Source: CBDCFV01 sp965203835
Lineage (GTDB): Bacteria > Chloroflexota > Dehalococcoidia > Lucifugimonadales > UBA3495
Length of the DNA: 64,000 nucleotides
Assembly (NCBI GenBank): GCA_965203835.1
Contig: OZ241919.1
Coordinates: forward strand, 1,116,001-1,180,000
Direction of reading: 5' to 3'
The translations under genes were made by a program, and so were the position numbers. Of the stretch, positions 51,753 through 60,653 are shown piece by piece. The notes beneath the pieces are model-generated. The model was not told the DNA's origin, made no database searches, and saw only the letters and a list, made by a program, of their open reading frames with translations. Numbering within the stretch: position 1 is the stretch's first letter; each line of letters opens with the position of its first letter.

Positions 51753-52574
51753 ATGCCGGAAGCGCCGGACTTGGAAGTCATCAAAGATTACCTGAACGAA
51801 CACGTCCAAGGGCAAACGGTGGAGTCCGCCCGGGTGTTGCGCCCCACGGTCCTGAGGGCCTTGTCGGGCGAGTTCTCCACAGACATTTCAGGGCGGACGT
51901 TGGGAGCTTTCGAACGACGGGGCAAGTTCCTGTTGGCCCGGTTGTCGGGGGAACGGTGGCTGGTGATCAATCCCATGCTGACCGGCGCTATCCAGTATTG
52001 CCGCAGGCGGGAACGCGTGTTGAAGAAGACCTCATTCGTTCTTGAGCTGGACCAAGACTCGGACCTGCGCTACTTGGACGACCGGCAAATGGGCATGGTC
52101 TATTACGTTACCGACGACCAGATGGCAGACGTCTCACGTTTGCAGGACCAGGGCGTCGACGTTCTGGCGGACATTTCTTTCGATGAGTTTCAAGCCCGGC
52201 TGAAGCGATTCCAAGGGGAAATAAAGGGCGTGCTGACCAGGGGAGCGTTCATAGCCGGCATCGGCAACGCCTACTCGGATGAAATCCTGTTTGCCGCCGG
52301 CATATCGCCCTTCAAGAAGGCCCGTTCTCTGAGCAAAGAGGAGTTGGCCCGGCTGCACGAGCAGTCCCGTGCCGTGGTCGAGGACGCCATAGACGTATTG
52401 CGCGGCCGCATGGGCGACCGGATACACGTGAAGATTCGGGACTTCCTGAAGGTGCACGCCAAGGGAGGCCAGCCTTGCCCCAAGTGCGGCGGCAACATCA
52501 CCCAGCTCAACGCCAACCAGCGCATGACCAGTTACTGCCGCAAGTGCCAACCGGGGATGCTTATCAGAAACTGA
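51753..52574 (+). CDS. mutM: formamidopyrimidine-DNA glycosylase
   Basis: 273 residues, with AGGAGGG before the ATG. A DNA repair glycosylase/AP lyase. P2 and E3 are kept in the variant start MPEAPDLEVI (the common form is MPELPEVE). The helix-two-turn-helix region RGAFIAGIGNAYSDEILFAA and the zinc finger CPKCGG...YCRKC are complete. The normal sequence around the late finger (T.YC..CQ) is kept. It ends just before a bidirectional terminator. Nei-type activity cannot be excluded. Confidence 0.9.
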   Translation: MPEAPDLEVIKDYLNEHVQGQTVESARVLRPTVLRALSGEFSTDISGRTLGAFERRGKFLLARLSGERWLVINPMLTGAIQYCRRRERVLKKTSFVLELDQDSDLRYLDDRQMGMVYYVTDDQMADVSRLQDQGVDVLADISFDEFQARLKRFQGEIKGVLTRGAFIAGIGNAYSDEILFAAGISPFKKARSLSKEELARLHEQSRAVVEDAIDVLRGRMGDRIHVKIRDFLKVHAKGGQPCPKCGGNITQLNANQRMTSYCRKCQPGMLIRN

Positions 52575-52607
52575 ACAAGCATTTGACGGTATTGCAGAAA
52601 AAAGAAT

Positions 52608-52635
52608 GGCCCGCGTTAAGCGGGCCTCTTTTTTT
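52608..52635 (+). terminator. bidirectional intrinsic terminator between mutM and tRNA-Gly
   Basis: Perfect 7 bp stem GGCCCGC / GCGGGCC with loop GTTAA, followed by seven T (52629-52635). On the other strand the same stem is followed by TTCTTTTTTC, so it can also end the tRNA transcript. Confidence 0.88.
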
Positions 52636-52639
52636 CCAT

Positions 52640-52714
52640 TGGAGCGGGAGAAGGGATTTGAACCCTCGGCCTTCTCCTTGGCAAGGAGACGCTCTACCCC
52701 TGAGCCACTCCCGC
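52640..52714 (-). tRNA. tRNA-Gly (anticodon GCC)
   Basis: On the minus strand the sequence begins GCGGGAGTGGCTCAGGGGTA, with the acceptor stem GCGGGAG paired to CTCCCGC. The anticodon loop TTGCCAA gives GCC for glycine. The T arm contains GGGTTCAAATCCC. Discriminator base T and a genome-encoded CCA end at 52640. About 75 nt with CCA. No integrase or att duplication is seen next to it. Confidence 0.95.
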
Positions 52715-52828
52715 ATCACCGCCACGGGTCAGGGCCGCTTGAATTAGCGTACCGCCCTTCCCCCAGTGCTGAGGCCCCTATTATACACGATAGCGACCAC
52801 AAGGTGTAAATACCATGACGCCACGAAA

Positions 52829-53368
52829 CAGGGCCTTTTCATTTTCTGAGATAGGTTTTAGAGTTTTGGCAAGAGAATGGAGAGGGTAGGGATGATGAGG
52901 TTAAGAGAAGCTTTAGACCAGGTGCCCGATCACCGGAAGAGCCAGGGCCGGCGTCACCCTTTGGGCGCGGTTTTGAGCTTGGCCGTTTGCGCCATGCTGT
53001 GCGGGGCCCGCAGTTTATATGCCATCGCCCAGTGGGGAAGGGACCAAGGAGTCACGACGGGGAAGGGTCGGGAGTTGGAGGCAGCCAAAGAAGTGCTGGG
53101 CTTGGTCCCGCTTCAGGGCCGGGTAGTGGTGGCGGACGCCCTGTTGACGCAACGGGAAGTGTGCGAGCAGATTGTGGCTGGCGGCGGGGACTACCTGCTG
53201 CCGGTGAAAGGGAATCAGCCCACTTTATATCAGGACTTGGAAGAAGCCTTTTCCCCAATGGAAGCTACAGCAACATAGCCGCTGCCCTGCGCCGTCACGC
53301 TGCTCACCTCTCCGAAGCATTGGCCTTGCTGGGTATTGCATGTTACCCCGGAAAATGAAAAGGCCCTG
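52829..53368. mobile_element. internally deleted ISAs1-family insertion sequence
   Basis: 540 bp bounded by perfect 18 bp inverted repeats, CAGGGCCTTTTCATTTTC at 52829-52846 and its complement at 53351-53368. Inside is a shortened transposase frame. A full ISAs1 element is over twice this length. No target-site duplication is obvious in the flanks. It could be moved by an intact relative elsewhere, like a MITE. Confidence 0.85.
52877..53350 (+). pseudogene. ISAs1-type transposase remnant
   Basis: The open frame 52877-53278 fuses the N-terminal part (LREALDQVPDHRKSQGRRHP, LSLAVCAMLCGARSLYAIAQ) directly to the centre of the DDE domain (VVVADALLTQREVCEQIV, GGDYLLPVKGNQP). The region between, with the first catalytic Asp, is missing. 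After the stop a short C-terminal piece (NIAAALRRHAAHL and following) continues to about 53338, so at least two deletions occurred. The protein cannot be an active transposase. Confidence 0.8.
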
Positions 53369-53595
53369 CGGGTAGAGGCGGTGGAGCTTGCGTCTGGCGT
53401 CCCTGGCTGTCAACCAAACCGTGTGTTAGGATACGGCCGCCGTGGTTTGTCCCGATATTCATGACAGTTTAAGGTTCCGTTTGAAATGAGATGATGGTGT
53501 GCGTAGCGTCCCGCTGCGGCCATACAATTCCAAACGGAACCCAGTTTAATATGTCTAGGGCCTGTCCCTCGCCCCGACGTTAAGGAGCATGTGGA

Positions 53596-55602
53596 ATGAT
53601 AAGGCGTATTTTGTTTCCTCTTGTCAGCATCCAGGTGGCCATCTGCCTCATGGTGGTCGGCGGAGTGGATAACATTGCCAGTGGACAGTCCTCTCTGCTC
53701 CCCCCCACCAACGTAAGCGCGGTGAACGGAAGCAACCTTGGCGAGGCCGACCTGGCCTGGGATGCGGTGGACAGCGCCACCTATTACCACGTCGGGTGGA
53801 TGGCCGACGCTGACTACCAGCGAGGTCTCAGCGAGCCGAACGGAGAATGGCAGAAGGAGTTCCGCTATTCCAATTTGGTCAACCGAGGTCAAACCGCCTG
53901 GACGGTGACCCGTCTCACCCCGGGCATCAAGTACTGGTTTATCGTGGGGACCCACAACGCTTTCTACGACGCGGTGGAATGGTCAGATTGGAAGGCGTTG
54001 ACCCTTACAGAGGCCTCGTCCGGCGAAACGGGATGGGAAATCTGGGCAGGCGACCAATCGGACAGCGCTGGCATCAGTGCAGACAATCCGACCGGAACCC
54101 ACGGTAGCCGCATTCTCATTTACGAAAGCAGCGATTTCCTAGCCGCTCCTCCCGGTTGGTATTCCGAAGACGATCCTGAATACGGGGCGACCGTTGTCCA
54201 TGCTGTTGACGTTTTTCCGTCGGCTTTTGAAGAACTGGGAGTGAACGTAAGGCGCCTCCACGGCATGATGCCCCAACCGTCGACGCATCGGTATATGGCA
54301 GCCAGTTTCTTCGGTCCGGGGGCAGGAATGGTGGGGATCATTGATGCGGAGGGACAATGCACGCAGTTTGCAAGCGGACACCGGGAATGCAAGAGGATCC
54401 AGGGCGATCCAGAGGCTGCCGCCAAGTTAGGGAAAGCTCTCTTTCGCACCACTGGGCCGGAAGACTCCGCTCCTTCCAACCATATGGCCTTCTTCAGCGC
54501 TGACGGCACCAAGCTGATTGTGGCCAATCTCGCCGCAAAGCTGTTGGAACGCATAGACTACGACGCCGAGACCGACACCTTCACGTTTAACAAGGCCGCC
54601 ACGCTGGATTTGGTGGGAGGACGGGACCTCACTGCCCTGGAGGCGGAGGCCGATTCGACCCTGCCCGGCGGCAGGGTGACCGGCGAATACTCCAACTTCC
54701 AGCCGACGACCACGCCCAGCGGGGCGCCGAAGGAAGGGCCGGGGCGCCCCAATAACGTCGTGGTCTGCCCTGCAATTAGCAGCGATAATCAGCACGTCTA
54801 CGTCACCTTCGGCGGTGGCGGACTGTTCGTAGTGGACATGACGACGGAGCCCATGTCCATCGTGGCGGAATATACTGATGACGTCATCAGCGCTGCCGGA
54901 TGTGGCGGCAGGGAAGCCGGCGGCTCCATGTACCTGAACGCGGGCGTGTCGGCCAGCGGCGCAGGTGCAGACGACTCAACGTTTATCGTGTACCGTCTGC
55001 CGCTGGACTATCCGGATGGCGCGAACCCGCACACCGTCCCCAACACGCCGCCGGTGGTGAAGTTCTACGAGGAGAAGACGCTGGGCATCACCGAAGCGAC
55101 GGGGCTTGCGGCGCGCAGGGATGCCCACGGGCTGGCCGTCTCGGCCAACGCACGGTATCTGTATCAGTTTGACCGAATACAGAACAAGGCAGAGGTGTTT
55201 GATGTTGGCAAGATCCTCAACGACCCCACCGCAACTCTGGCGGAGCAAGCGGTGGCGCATGTAGGCACCATCGACCTTACCGGTTCGGGACATTGTGTCG
55301 GCGAGGCAGCACCCTTCGTCAATCAAGATGATGCAGGATACCAATTCAACGACGACCCTGCCCCTGACCACGCCGAGGTTACACCTGACGGCCGGATGAT
55401 TCTCGTCGTCTTCCGGGGGCCAATACCCGTCAGCGTGAAACACGCGGCCTTGGGCAGTTGTCCCGGGTTCGGGCTGGTGACTCTCTCGGGCGATGGGGGT
55501 TCAACCGGCAAGCTAACCCACGTGTTCCGGACCTTCCTATCTGATGCGACCGGTACCAGGAACCTCAGCGACATCCACGGGGCGGTTGTTCGAATCAAGT
55601 AA
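53596..55602 (+). CDS. secreted protein with fibronectin type III domain and beta-propeller-like region
   Basis: 668 residues from ATG 53596 after AAGGAG. A signal peptide (RRILFPLVSIQVAICLMVVG, cleaved near SGQ) directs export. Residues about 33-140 form an FN3 domain (LPPTNVSAVNG, ADLAWDAVDSATYYHVGW, VTRLTPGIKYWFIVGT). The rest contains blade-like segments such as NHMAFFSADGTKLIVANLA, YVTFGGGGLFVVDMTTEPMS, AVSANARYLYQFDRIQNKAE and HAEVTPDGRMILVVFRG, suggesting a seven-bladed propeller. No sorting motif or membrane anchor is evident. It is likely a surface or extracellular binding protein. Confidence 0.72.
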   Translation: MIRRILFPLVSIQVAICLMVVGGVDNIASGQSSLLPPTNVSAVNGSNLGEADLAWDAVDSATYYHVGWMADADYQRGLSEPNGEWQKEFRYSNLVNRGQTAWTVTRLTPGIKYWFIVGTHNAFYDAVEWSDWKALTLTEASSGETGWEIWAGDQSDSAGISADNPTGTHGSRILIYESSDFLAAPPGWYSEDDPEYGATVVHAVDVFPSAFEELGVNVRRLHGMMPQPSTHRYMAASFFGPGAGMVGIIDAEGQCTQFASGHRECKRIQGDPEAAAKLGKALFRTTGPEDSAPSNHMAFFSADGTKLIVANLAAKLLERIDYDAETDTFTFNKAATLDLVGGRDLTALEAEADSTLPGGRVTGEYSNFQPTTTPSGAPKEGPGRPNNVVVCPAISSDNQHVYVTFGGGGLFVVDMTTEPMSIVAEYTDDVISAAGCGGREAGGSMYLNAGVSASGAGADDSTFIVYRLPLDYPDGANPHTVPNTPPVVKFYEEKTLGITEATGLAARRDAHGLAVSANARYLYQFDRIQNKAEVFDVGKILNDPTATLAEQAVAHVGTIDLTGSGHCVGEAAPFVNQDDAGYQFNDDPAPDHAEVTPDGRMILVVFRGPIPVSVKHAALGSCPGFGLVTLSGDGGSTGKLTHVFRTFLSDATGTRNLSDIHGAVVRIK

Positions 55603-55762
55603 AAAATCCTGCTCTTGTGATCGTCGGGCGGTGTCGTGGGCTTTCCCGTCAAGCGATGGGACAAAGTCGCCGCGCCGTCCGTAATGAACAGATTGATCTT
55701 TTCCACGGTCCTCACGGTTCACGCTTGGACAACGCCGGTTTGGAGCGGCTCAGGACGACGCG

Positions 55763-56266
55763 TCACTCGGCTTCCGCGGTGCTTTTGATCCGTTGCAGCG
55801 TCTGAAGCACGCCTTCGCGCAGTTGAACGAGTCTGTTTGATTGCCCCCCGAAAACCAGGCCGAGCACGGGACGGACGTACCATAATATTTCGAACGATTC
55901 CCGCAGCACAGTGCCATCCGCGTTAGGTTCAAGGTCAAATCGCCAGCGGCTTTGGGCTTTACCCACTGGCGGCTTGGTTTCGAACCCGAAAACCCTGTAA
56001 GGTTCGTGATGGGTCACCGTGCACTCGGTGGACCATCTGATCAATCCTCGTCGGTTATGCCCTCGGAAGCGAGCGCCGCGGTGCGCGCTAACTGCATCAC
56101 CGAGCCATTCGCAGCGGAAGCACTCTGGGCTCCATTCTCCCATTCTCGTCACGTCGCACAGCAACTCGTAAACCTGGTCCGGAGCGGCCCGGACCAGGAT
56201 TTCCGCGCTGCCGTTCAGGCGTGTAGCATCGGCTCCACGAGCCATGATCAAATCGACGATGCCCAT
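55763..56266 (-). CDS. SRPBCC (polyketide cyclase/START-like) family protein
   Basis: About 167 residues from ATG 56266 with GGAG upstream. The fold is suggested by LNGSAEILVRAAPDQVYELL, VTRMGEWSPECFRCEWLG and the later SRWRFDLEPNADGTVLRESF, typical of SRPBCC lipid- or ligand-binding proteins. The ligand is unknown. A second ATG at the MARGAD residue would shorten it by seven. It lies between two surface-protein genes on the opposite strand. Confidence 0.78.
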   Translation of the reverse strand: MGIVDLIMARGADATRLNGSAEILVRAAPDQVYELLCDVTRMGEWSPECFRCEWLGDAVSAHRGARFRGHNRRGLIRWSTECTVTHHEPYRVFGFETKPPVGKAQSRWRFDLEPNADGTVLRESFEILWYVRPVLGLVFGGQSNRLVQLREGVLQTLQRIKSTAEAE

Positions 56267-56332
56267 AGGAAAGCGCTCCTTTTTAACGTCATGGACCGGT
56301 AATGGAAAGACCGGAAACCGTATTTTTCGAAA

Positions 56333-56650
56333 AAGTACCTGAAGCTGGTCAGTGTGTCCGCACACGGTGAGGCCGTCGTGGGAGCGGACTGGAGCAGTTT
56401 AACCTACAACTGGAGCCAGGGGGTGAGGGTTACATTCACCGCTCCCGAGGACAGCGACGCCGAGGACGACATCGTAGTGGTTGATCACTCAGTCTTTGCC
56501 ACGCCCTATAACCACTAACGGCCGTGCTCCGAGGGGACCCAAGCGGAGCGGGACCAGTGCGAACAGGACTGGGAAGATGACTGGGCCCAGTCTCCCTACC
56601 GGCAACTGACCGGGGCCAGCGTGAAGATAACGGTGCGGGACAACGACTAG
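56333..56650 (+). pseudogene. C-terminal remnant of a surface protein
   Basis: A single frame of 105 codons plus stop reads through KYLKLVSVSAHGEAVVGADW, DSDAEDDIVVVDHSVF and ends SVKITVRDND. It is broken by a TAA at 56516-56518. It looks like the end of a Calx-beta/Ig-like repeat protein, where DND endings are common. No start codon or upstream domain remains. It may be a relic of a duplicate of, or partner to, the secreted FN3 protein upstream. Confidence 0.55.
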
Positions 56651-56659
56651 ACCGGCCCC

Positions 56660-57403
56660 TTATCGGGCCAGCCTCCAGGAATAGAGCATCACCGCCACGG
56701 CCGTGGCCAGGTTGAGGCTGGATACTCCGTCAGTCATGGGGATGGAAACATGATAGTCAGCCAGTGCCACCAACTCTTCGCTCAGCCCGTCCCGCTCGGT
56801 GCCGAAGGCCAGCAAGGCGCGGGGCGGGACTTTGCTATGGGACAGCGGCTGTCCGTTAGGATCAACGGCCACCAGTGGACGGTCACATCGCGGAACATCG
56901 GTGGCGCGGGTTACGGGCAGGGCGTATTGCAGGCCGGTCGCTGTGACTATCGCCGCCGGATGCCAAGGGTCCTGGGGACCGGTTGTGATTACTCCCGCGG
57001 CTCCGGCCGCTGCGGCCACCCTGATTGCCGCGCCAATATTGAACAGGTTCCTGGGCCGTTCCAGCATAACAACCGGCGCAGAATCGGGACTCGCCAGCAT
57101 ATCTGCCAAGGACACCGGTTGACGTTCCGCTATTGAAATGACCCCGGTGGACGGCGTCACCGGAGACAACCGGCTGAACCCGTCCTCGGGAATGACGCAA
57201 TGGTTAACCCTTATCCAGGGGGCCACGTCAGGCGCGTACTCTATTGCCAGCCTGTCCAACTTTGCGGCGTCTACGGTAACGACATCCGTTATCTTCGCGC
57301 CGAAACGGAGGGCATGTTTCAAAGGGTGGAACCCTTCCAGCACCGCTAAGGCCTGATCGGTGCGCGCGCTGCGGAACCGGTCGATCAGTGGTTTGCGTCC
57401 CAT
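56660..57403 (-). CDS. SpoU (TrmH)-family RNA 2'-O-methyltransferase
   Basis: About 247 residues from ATG 57403. The three SPOUT motifs are present: LFNIGAAIRVAAAAGAAGV (motif 1 with conserved N and R), LLAFGTERDGLSEELV (motif 2) and IPMTDGVSSLNLATAVAVML (motif 3). An N-terminal substrate-binding domain (GFHPLKHALRFGAKI) is present. The family methylates rRNA or tRNA ribose; the target is not clear. It lies downstream of a CoA-transferase gene, 29 bp apart. Confidence 0.88.
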   Translation of the reverse strand: MGRKPLIDRFRSARTDQALAVLEGFHPLKHALRFGAKITDVVTVDAAKLDRLAIEYAPDVAPWIRVNHCVIPEDGFSRLSPVTPSTGVISIAERQPVSLADMLASPDSAPVVMLERPRNLFNIGAAIRVAAAAGAAGVITTGPQDPWHPAAIVTATGLQYALPVTRATDVPRCDRPLVAVDPNGQPLSHSKVPPRALLAFGTERDGLSEELVALADYHVSIPMTDGVSSLNLATAVAVMLYSWRLAR

Positions 57404-57432
57404 GGACAATAACGTCTCAACGGACCGGAGAA

Positions 57433-58809
57433 TCAGGCCCCAGATTCGCGGAAGTCGGCATCGTAGGCCGCGATCCCGCCCAGTTCCACCTGCCGCGGCA
57501 GGGGCACTATTGACGGCGGCTGACCGCCTTGCAGAGCGGTCCCGATCACGCCGCCTTCCTCCAAGTGTTGGACATTATCGGCGGTCAGCCCCAACAGGTC
57601 ACGCAGCACGTAGTCGTTAGCCTCCCCCAGCATTGGGGCCGGTCCCTTGGTCCCGGCTTCCATGCCCGAGAATCTCCACCCGCGGCCCAAGTACTCCTGC
57701 CGCCCCAGCCCGGTTTCCGGCGGATGCTCAACAGCCTCGAAGAACCCCCTGGCGCGAAGATGTGGGTCGCGCAGCAACTCGCCGGCGTTCAGGACGGGAC
57801 CGGCGGGCACTCCCTTCTCTTGCAGGACTTCCATCACTTGGTAAGGGGTGCGTCGTGATGTCCAATCAGCGATTATGGCGTCGAGGGCCTCCTGGTTGCC
57901 ATACCTGACCATCGGGTCAACAAACCGGGGGTCATCCACCAATGACGGCTGACCGACGGCTTGGCAGAACGCCGACCAGTCCTCTTCGTCCCTGACGGCG
58001 ATAACAACCCACTGGTCCTCTCCCAAGCAGGGATAGCAACCGTGGGGAGACAGGTATTCGTGCCGGTTTCCCAAGCGCCGGGTGCGGCGTCCGTTGAAAG
58101 CAAAATCCAACAGTCCCTCGCCAAGGAACGAGACGCCGACTTGGTACATGGCCAAGTCCACCCAGACGCCGCGTCCGGTCGTATTCCGGTGTAACAACGC
58201 GGCCAGTACGGCGAACTGTGCGGTGATGCTCGCCAGGAAATCCGTATAGGAATTGGCTACCTTGTTGGGAACGCCGCTGTCGGCGAGACGTCCGTCGGGA
58301 CCGGGGTCCAGGTATCCCATGAACGCCCCGGTGCCATGAGTGGGCTCCAACGCCGCCGCCATTGCACCGTAGTTGCTCCAGGGCCCCGAGTGACCGTATC
58401 CGGTGTTTGACACCATGATCAGGTCGGGCTTGAGGGCTTTCAGGCTTGGGTAGTCCAATCCGAAACGCCGCATGACCCGTGGAGTGAAATTCTCCAGCAC
58501 CACGTCGCTCAGGGCGACCAGCCTCTTCAGCAACGCAACCGCATCCTCGGAGCGGAGGTCAAGTGTCAGGCTACGTTTGCCGCGGTTGAGGGTCTGGAAC
58601 GTGCCGCCCCTTTCCCAGAACAACTCCCCCGGCTCGTTGTCCGGGTAGGGGCCGTTCAGTGTTCGGGTGGTGTCGATGAACTGCGCTTGGCAGGAATCGA
58701 CCTTGATCACCTCCGCCCCAAGGTCGGATAGAAACGCCCCGGCATACGGCATGGCGAAGACCCGGCTCAGGTCCACCACCCGGATTCCGCTAAGGGGAAG
58801 CCGGACCAT
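57433..58809 (-). CDS. type III (CaiB/BaiF) CoA-transferase, 458 aa
   Basis: The start PLSGIRVVDLSRVFAMPYAG and SDLGAEVIKVDS are family marks. NRGKRSLTLDLRS and the Asp region around VVLENFTPRVMRRFGLDY complete the core. Members move CoA between carboxylic acids. The C-terminus after residue 420 is a longer tail than usual. It begins two bases after the nitroreductase pseudogene and is diverged from the second copy at 59454. The substrate is unknown. Confidence 0.85.
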   Translation of the reverse strand: MVRLPLSGIRVVDLSRVFAMPYAGAFLSDLGAEVIKVDSCQAQFIDTTRTLNGPYPDNEPGELFWERGGTFQTLNRGKRSLTLDLRSEDAVALLKRLVALSDVVLENFTPRVMRRFGLDYPSLKALKPDLIMVSNTGYGHSGPWSNYGAMAAALEPTHGTGAFMGYLDPGPDGRLADSGVPNKVANSYTDFLASITAQFAVLAALLHRNTTGRGVWVDLAMYQVGVSFLGEGLLDFAFNGRRTRRLGNRHEYLSPHGCYPCLGEDQWVVIAVRDEEDWSAFCQAVGQPSLVDDPRFVDPMVRYGNQEALDAIIADWTSRRTPYQVMEVLQEKGVPAGPVLNAGELLRDPHLRARGFFEAVEHPPETGLGRQEYLGRGWRFSGMEAGTKGPAPMLGEANDYVLRDLLGLTADNVQHLEEGGVIGTALQGGQPPSIVPLPRQVELGGIAAYDADFRESGA

Positions 58810-58811
58810 GT

Positions 58812-59431
58812 CTATTCGCCCGCCCGTTGGCCCCAGCGTTCGTGGAAGGTCACTTCCGAGGCCGGTCTTCTTCTGGCACGGCTGAAACGTTGCCCTTCGG
58901 CGGGATACCCCAACGGAATCAGTGCTGCGGTGGCGACGTTATCGGGAATCCCCAAGTATTCCTTGACTTCCTCCTCGTGCTGGGTGTGCAGGGTCGTCAA
59001 AACAGTGCCCAAGCCCAAAGCCCGCGCGCCAGCAGGATATTCTGCACTGCCGGGTAGATGGACGACCCCGAAGTGATGGGAGCGGCGCGGAAAGCCGACG
59101 GGACCTGCTCCAAGCAGGCCAGTATCAGCACGGGGATGTCCTCCATGTTCTCGGTCAACATGCTGCGCCAGTAAGGCTGGGTCGCCCGGTCGTTGAAGTC
59201 CATTTCGGCGGTGATCTTGCTCCACGCCGACACGTACCACTCGCCGAACCGCCGCTTGGTCTCCCGGTCTCGGATGACCAGGAAACTCCACCGTTGGGTG
59301 TTCCCGCCGCTGGGGGCGCGGATGGCGGCATCCAGTATCTTTGCGACAACCTCGTCAGGGACCGGGTCGGGAGCAAAGTTGCGGATGGCCCGTTGAGTGT
59401 GAATAGCTTCAAACAGTGAAATATCGCTCAC
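58812..59431 (-). pseudogene. nitroreductase family protein, frameshifted
   Basis: GTG at 59431 with GAGG upstream. The first part reads DISLFEAIHTQRAIRNFAPD, APSGGNTQRWSFLVIRDRET and SGSSIYPAVQNILLA, a nitroreductase FMN-binding core. At about 59022-59032 the frame breaks: the expected continuation ARALGLGTVLTTLHTQHEEE through IPLGYPAEGQRF is found in another frame. A one-base loss in the GC-rich stretch GGCGCGCGGGC accounts for it. It could be a real mutation or a sequencing/assembly error; both halves remain well conserved. Confidence 0.85.
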
Positions 59432-59453
59432 TTGTCGCCTCTTTCCAAAGAAT

Positions 59454-60653
59454 CTATATGACTCCCGCAGACCGCAACAGGACCATCTGCGCGGGAGTAT
59501 AGCCCAATTCTTCGCCGTATATCTCGCGGTTGTGCTGGCCCAGCAGGGGCGCAGGGCGATGTACCTGAAAATCCCCTGCCGACAGCCGGGCACCCATCCC
59601 CGCGTACTCTGCTGGCCCTGCCACCGGGTGATCGACCTCCACGAAGAAGTCCCGCTCCCGCAGGTGCGGGCAGTCGAACAGGTCCCCGGCGTCCTGGGCC
59701 ATGCCGAAGACCAACCGGTTTTCGCCCGACGCCTCGAACAGCGGCTTGCGGTCCCAACTAGCGAGGGCTTCCAAGAGAAGCTCCTTCAGCTCCTCACCGT
59801 GCTCTATACGCCCCGCGCCGCTGGCGAACCGCTGGTCCTGCAGGGCCTCGGAGCCGATTACCCCGGCAATTGTGGACCAAGGCTGGGAACCCTGCACCGA
59901 CGGCACCACGTAGCCGTCGCGCGCGGGCATCAATTCGTCGAATCCGGAGCCTCGAACGGCGCGCCGTCCCTTGATGGCCCCCATGAAGGAGTAGTAAGGC
60001 ACCGGCTGCACCAAGTGGGTAGCCAAGCATTCCACCGCCGAAACGTCTATGTGCTGGCCCTGTCCGGTGAAGGTCCGTTGCAACAGGGCCGCCAATGTTG
60101 CGACCGCGGCGTTGGCTCCCGCAACGTAAAGGGACTGGCTCAAGGCGTTGCGCAGCGGCTCCCGGTCGGAATCGCCCACATGGTACATCAGGCCGCTCAT
60201 GGCCCAGATCACAATGTCGGTGGCCGAATAATCGCGGTAGGGGCCGGTCTGGCCGAAAGCAGTGATGGACGTAACTACCAAGCCGGGGTTGTTCCCCGAC
60301 AAAGCATCATAGGTCAACCCAAGCGTCTCGGCTTCGGATGTGGAATAGTTTTCGACCACCACATCTGCTGTCCGAGCCAAACCGTCCAGCAACTCCCGCC
60401 CGGAGTCGCTGCGCGGGTCCAGCGTGACGCCCCGCTTGTTGGTGTTTATGTAAAGAAAGGGAATGCTCTTCTCGGGGTGCGGGTCATCCTCCACGAATGG
60501 CCCCATGCGGCGCGCCGGATCGCCTTGGCCGGGCATCTCCACCTTGATGACGTCGGCGCCGTAGTCGGCCAGCAGCTTGGCGCAAAAAGGTCCGGAAACT
60601 TCAGTGCCCAGGTCCAGGACGCGAATGCCTTGCAGCAGGGAAACTCCGGTCAT
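59454..60653 (-). CDS. type III (CaiB/BaiF) CoA-transferase, 399 aa
   Basis: GIRVLDLGTEVSGPFCAKLL, LADYGADVIKVEMPGQGDPA and NTNKRGVTLDPRSDSGRELL are characteristic. The catalytic Asp lies in the region of YSATDIVIWAMSGLM. Its ATG overlaps the MaoC-type stop by four bases, so the two are co-translated. The group MaoC, CoA-transferase, nitroreductase, CoA-transferase suggests a catabolic route in which an acid is activated by CoA transfer and then hydrated. The pathway itself is not identified. Confidence 0.86.
   Translation of the reverse strand: MTGVSLLQGIRVLDLGTEVSGPFCAKLLADYGADVIKVEMPGQGDPARRMGPFVEDDPHPEKSIPFLYINTNKRGVTLDPRSDSGRELLDGLARTADVVVENYSTSEAETLGLTYDALSGNNPGLVVTSITAFGQTGPYRDYSATDIVIWAMSGLMYHVGDSDREPLRNALSQSLYVAGANAAVATLAALLQRTFTGQGQHIDVSAVECLATHLVQPVPYYSFMGAIKGRRAVRGSGFDELMPARDGYVVPSVQGSQPWSTIAGVIGSEALQDQRFASGAGRIEHGEELKELLLEALASWDRKPLFEASGENRLVFGMAQDAGDLFDCPHLRERDFFVEVDHPVAGPAEYAGMGARLSAGDFQVHRPAPLLGQHNREIYGEELGYTPAQMVLLRSAGVI

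Noticed and set aside
52640..53368. Possible genomic-island integration at tRNA-Gly
   Set aside because: There is no integrase, no repeated tRNA end and no cargo; only a small ISAs1 derivative lies near.
53410..53955. 181-codon minus-strand frame over the start of the secreted FN3 protein
   Set aside because: It is antisense to a signal peptide and FN3 domain and includes the untranslated leader.
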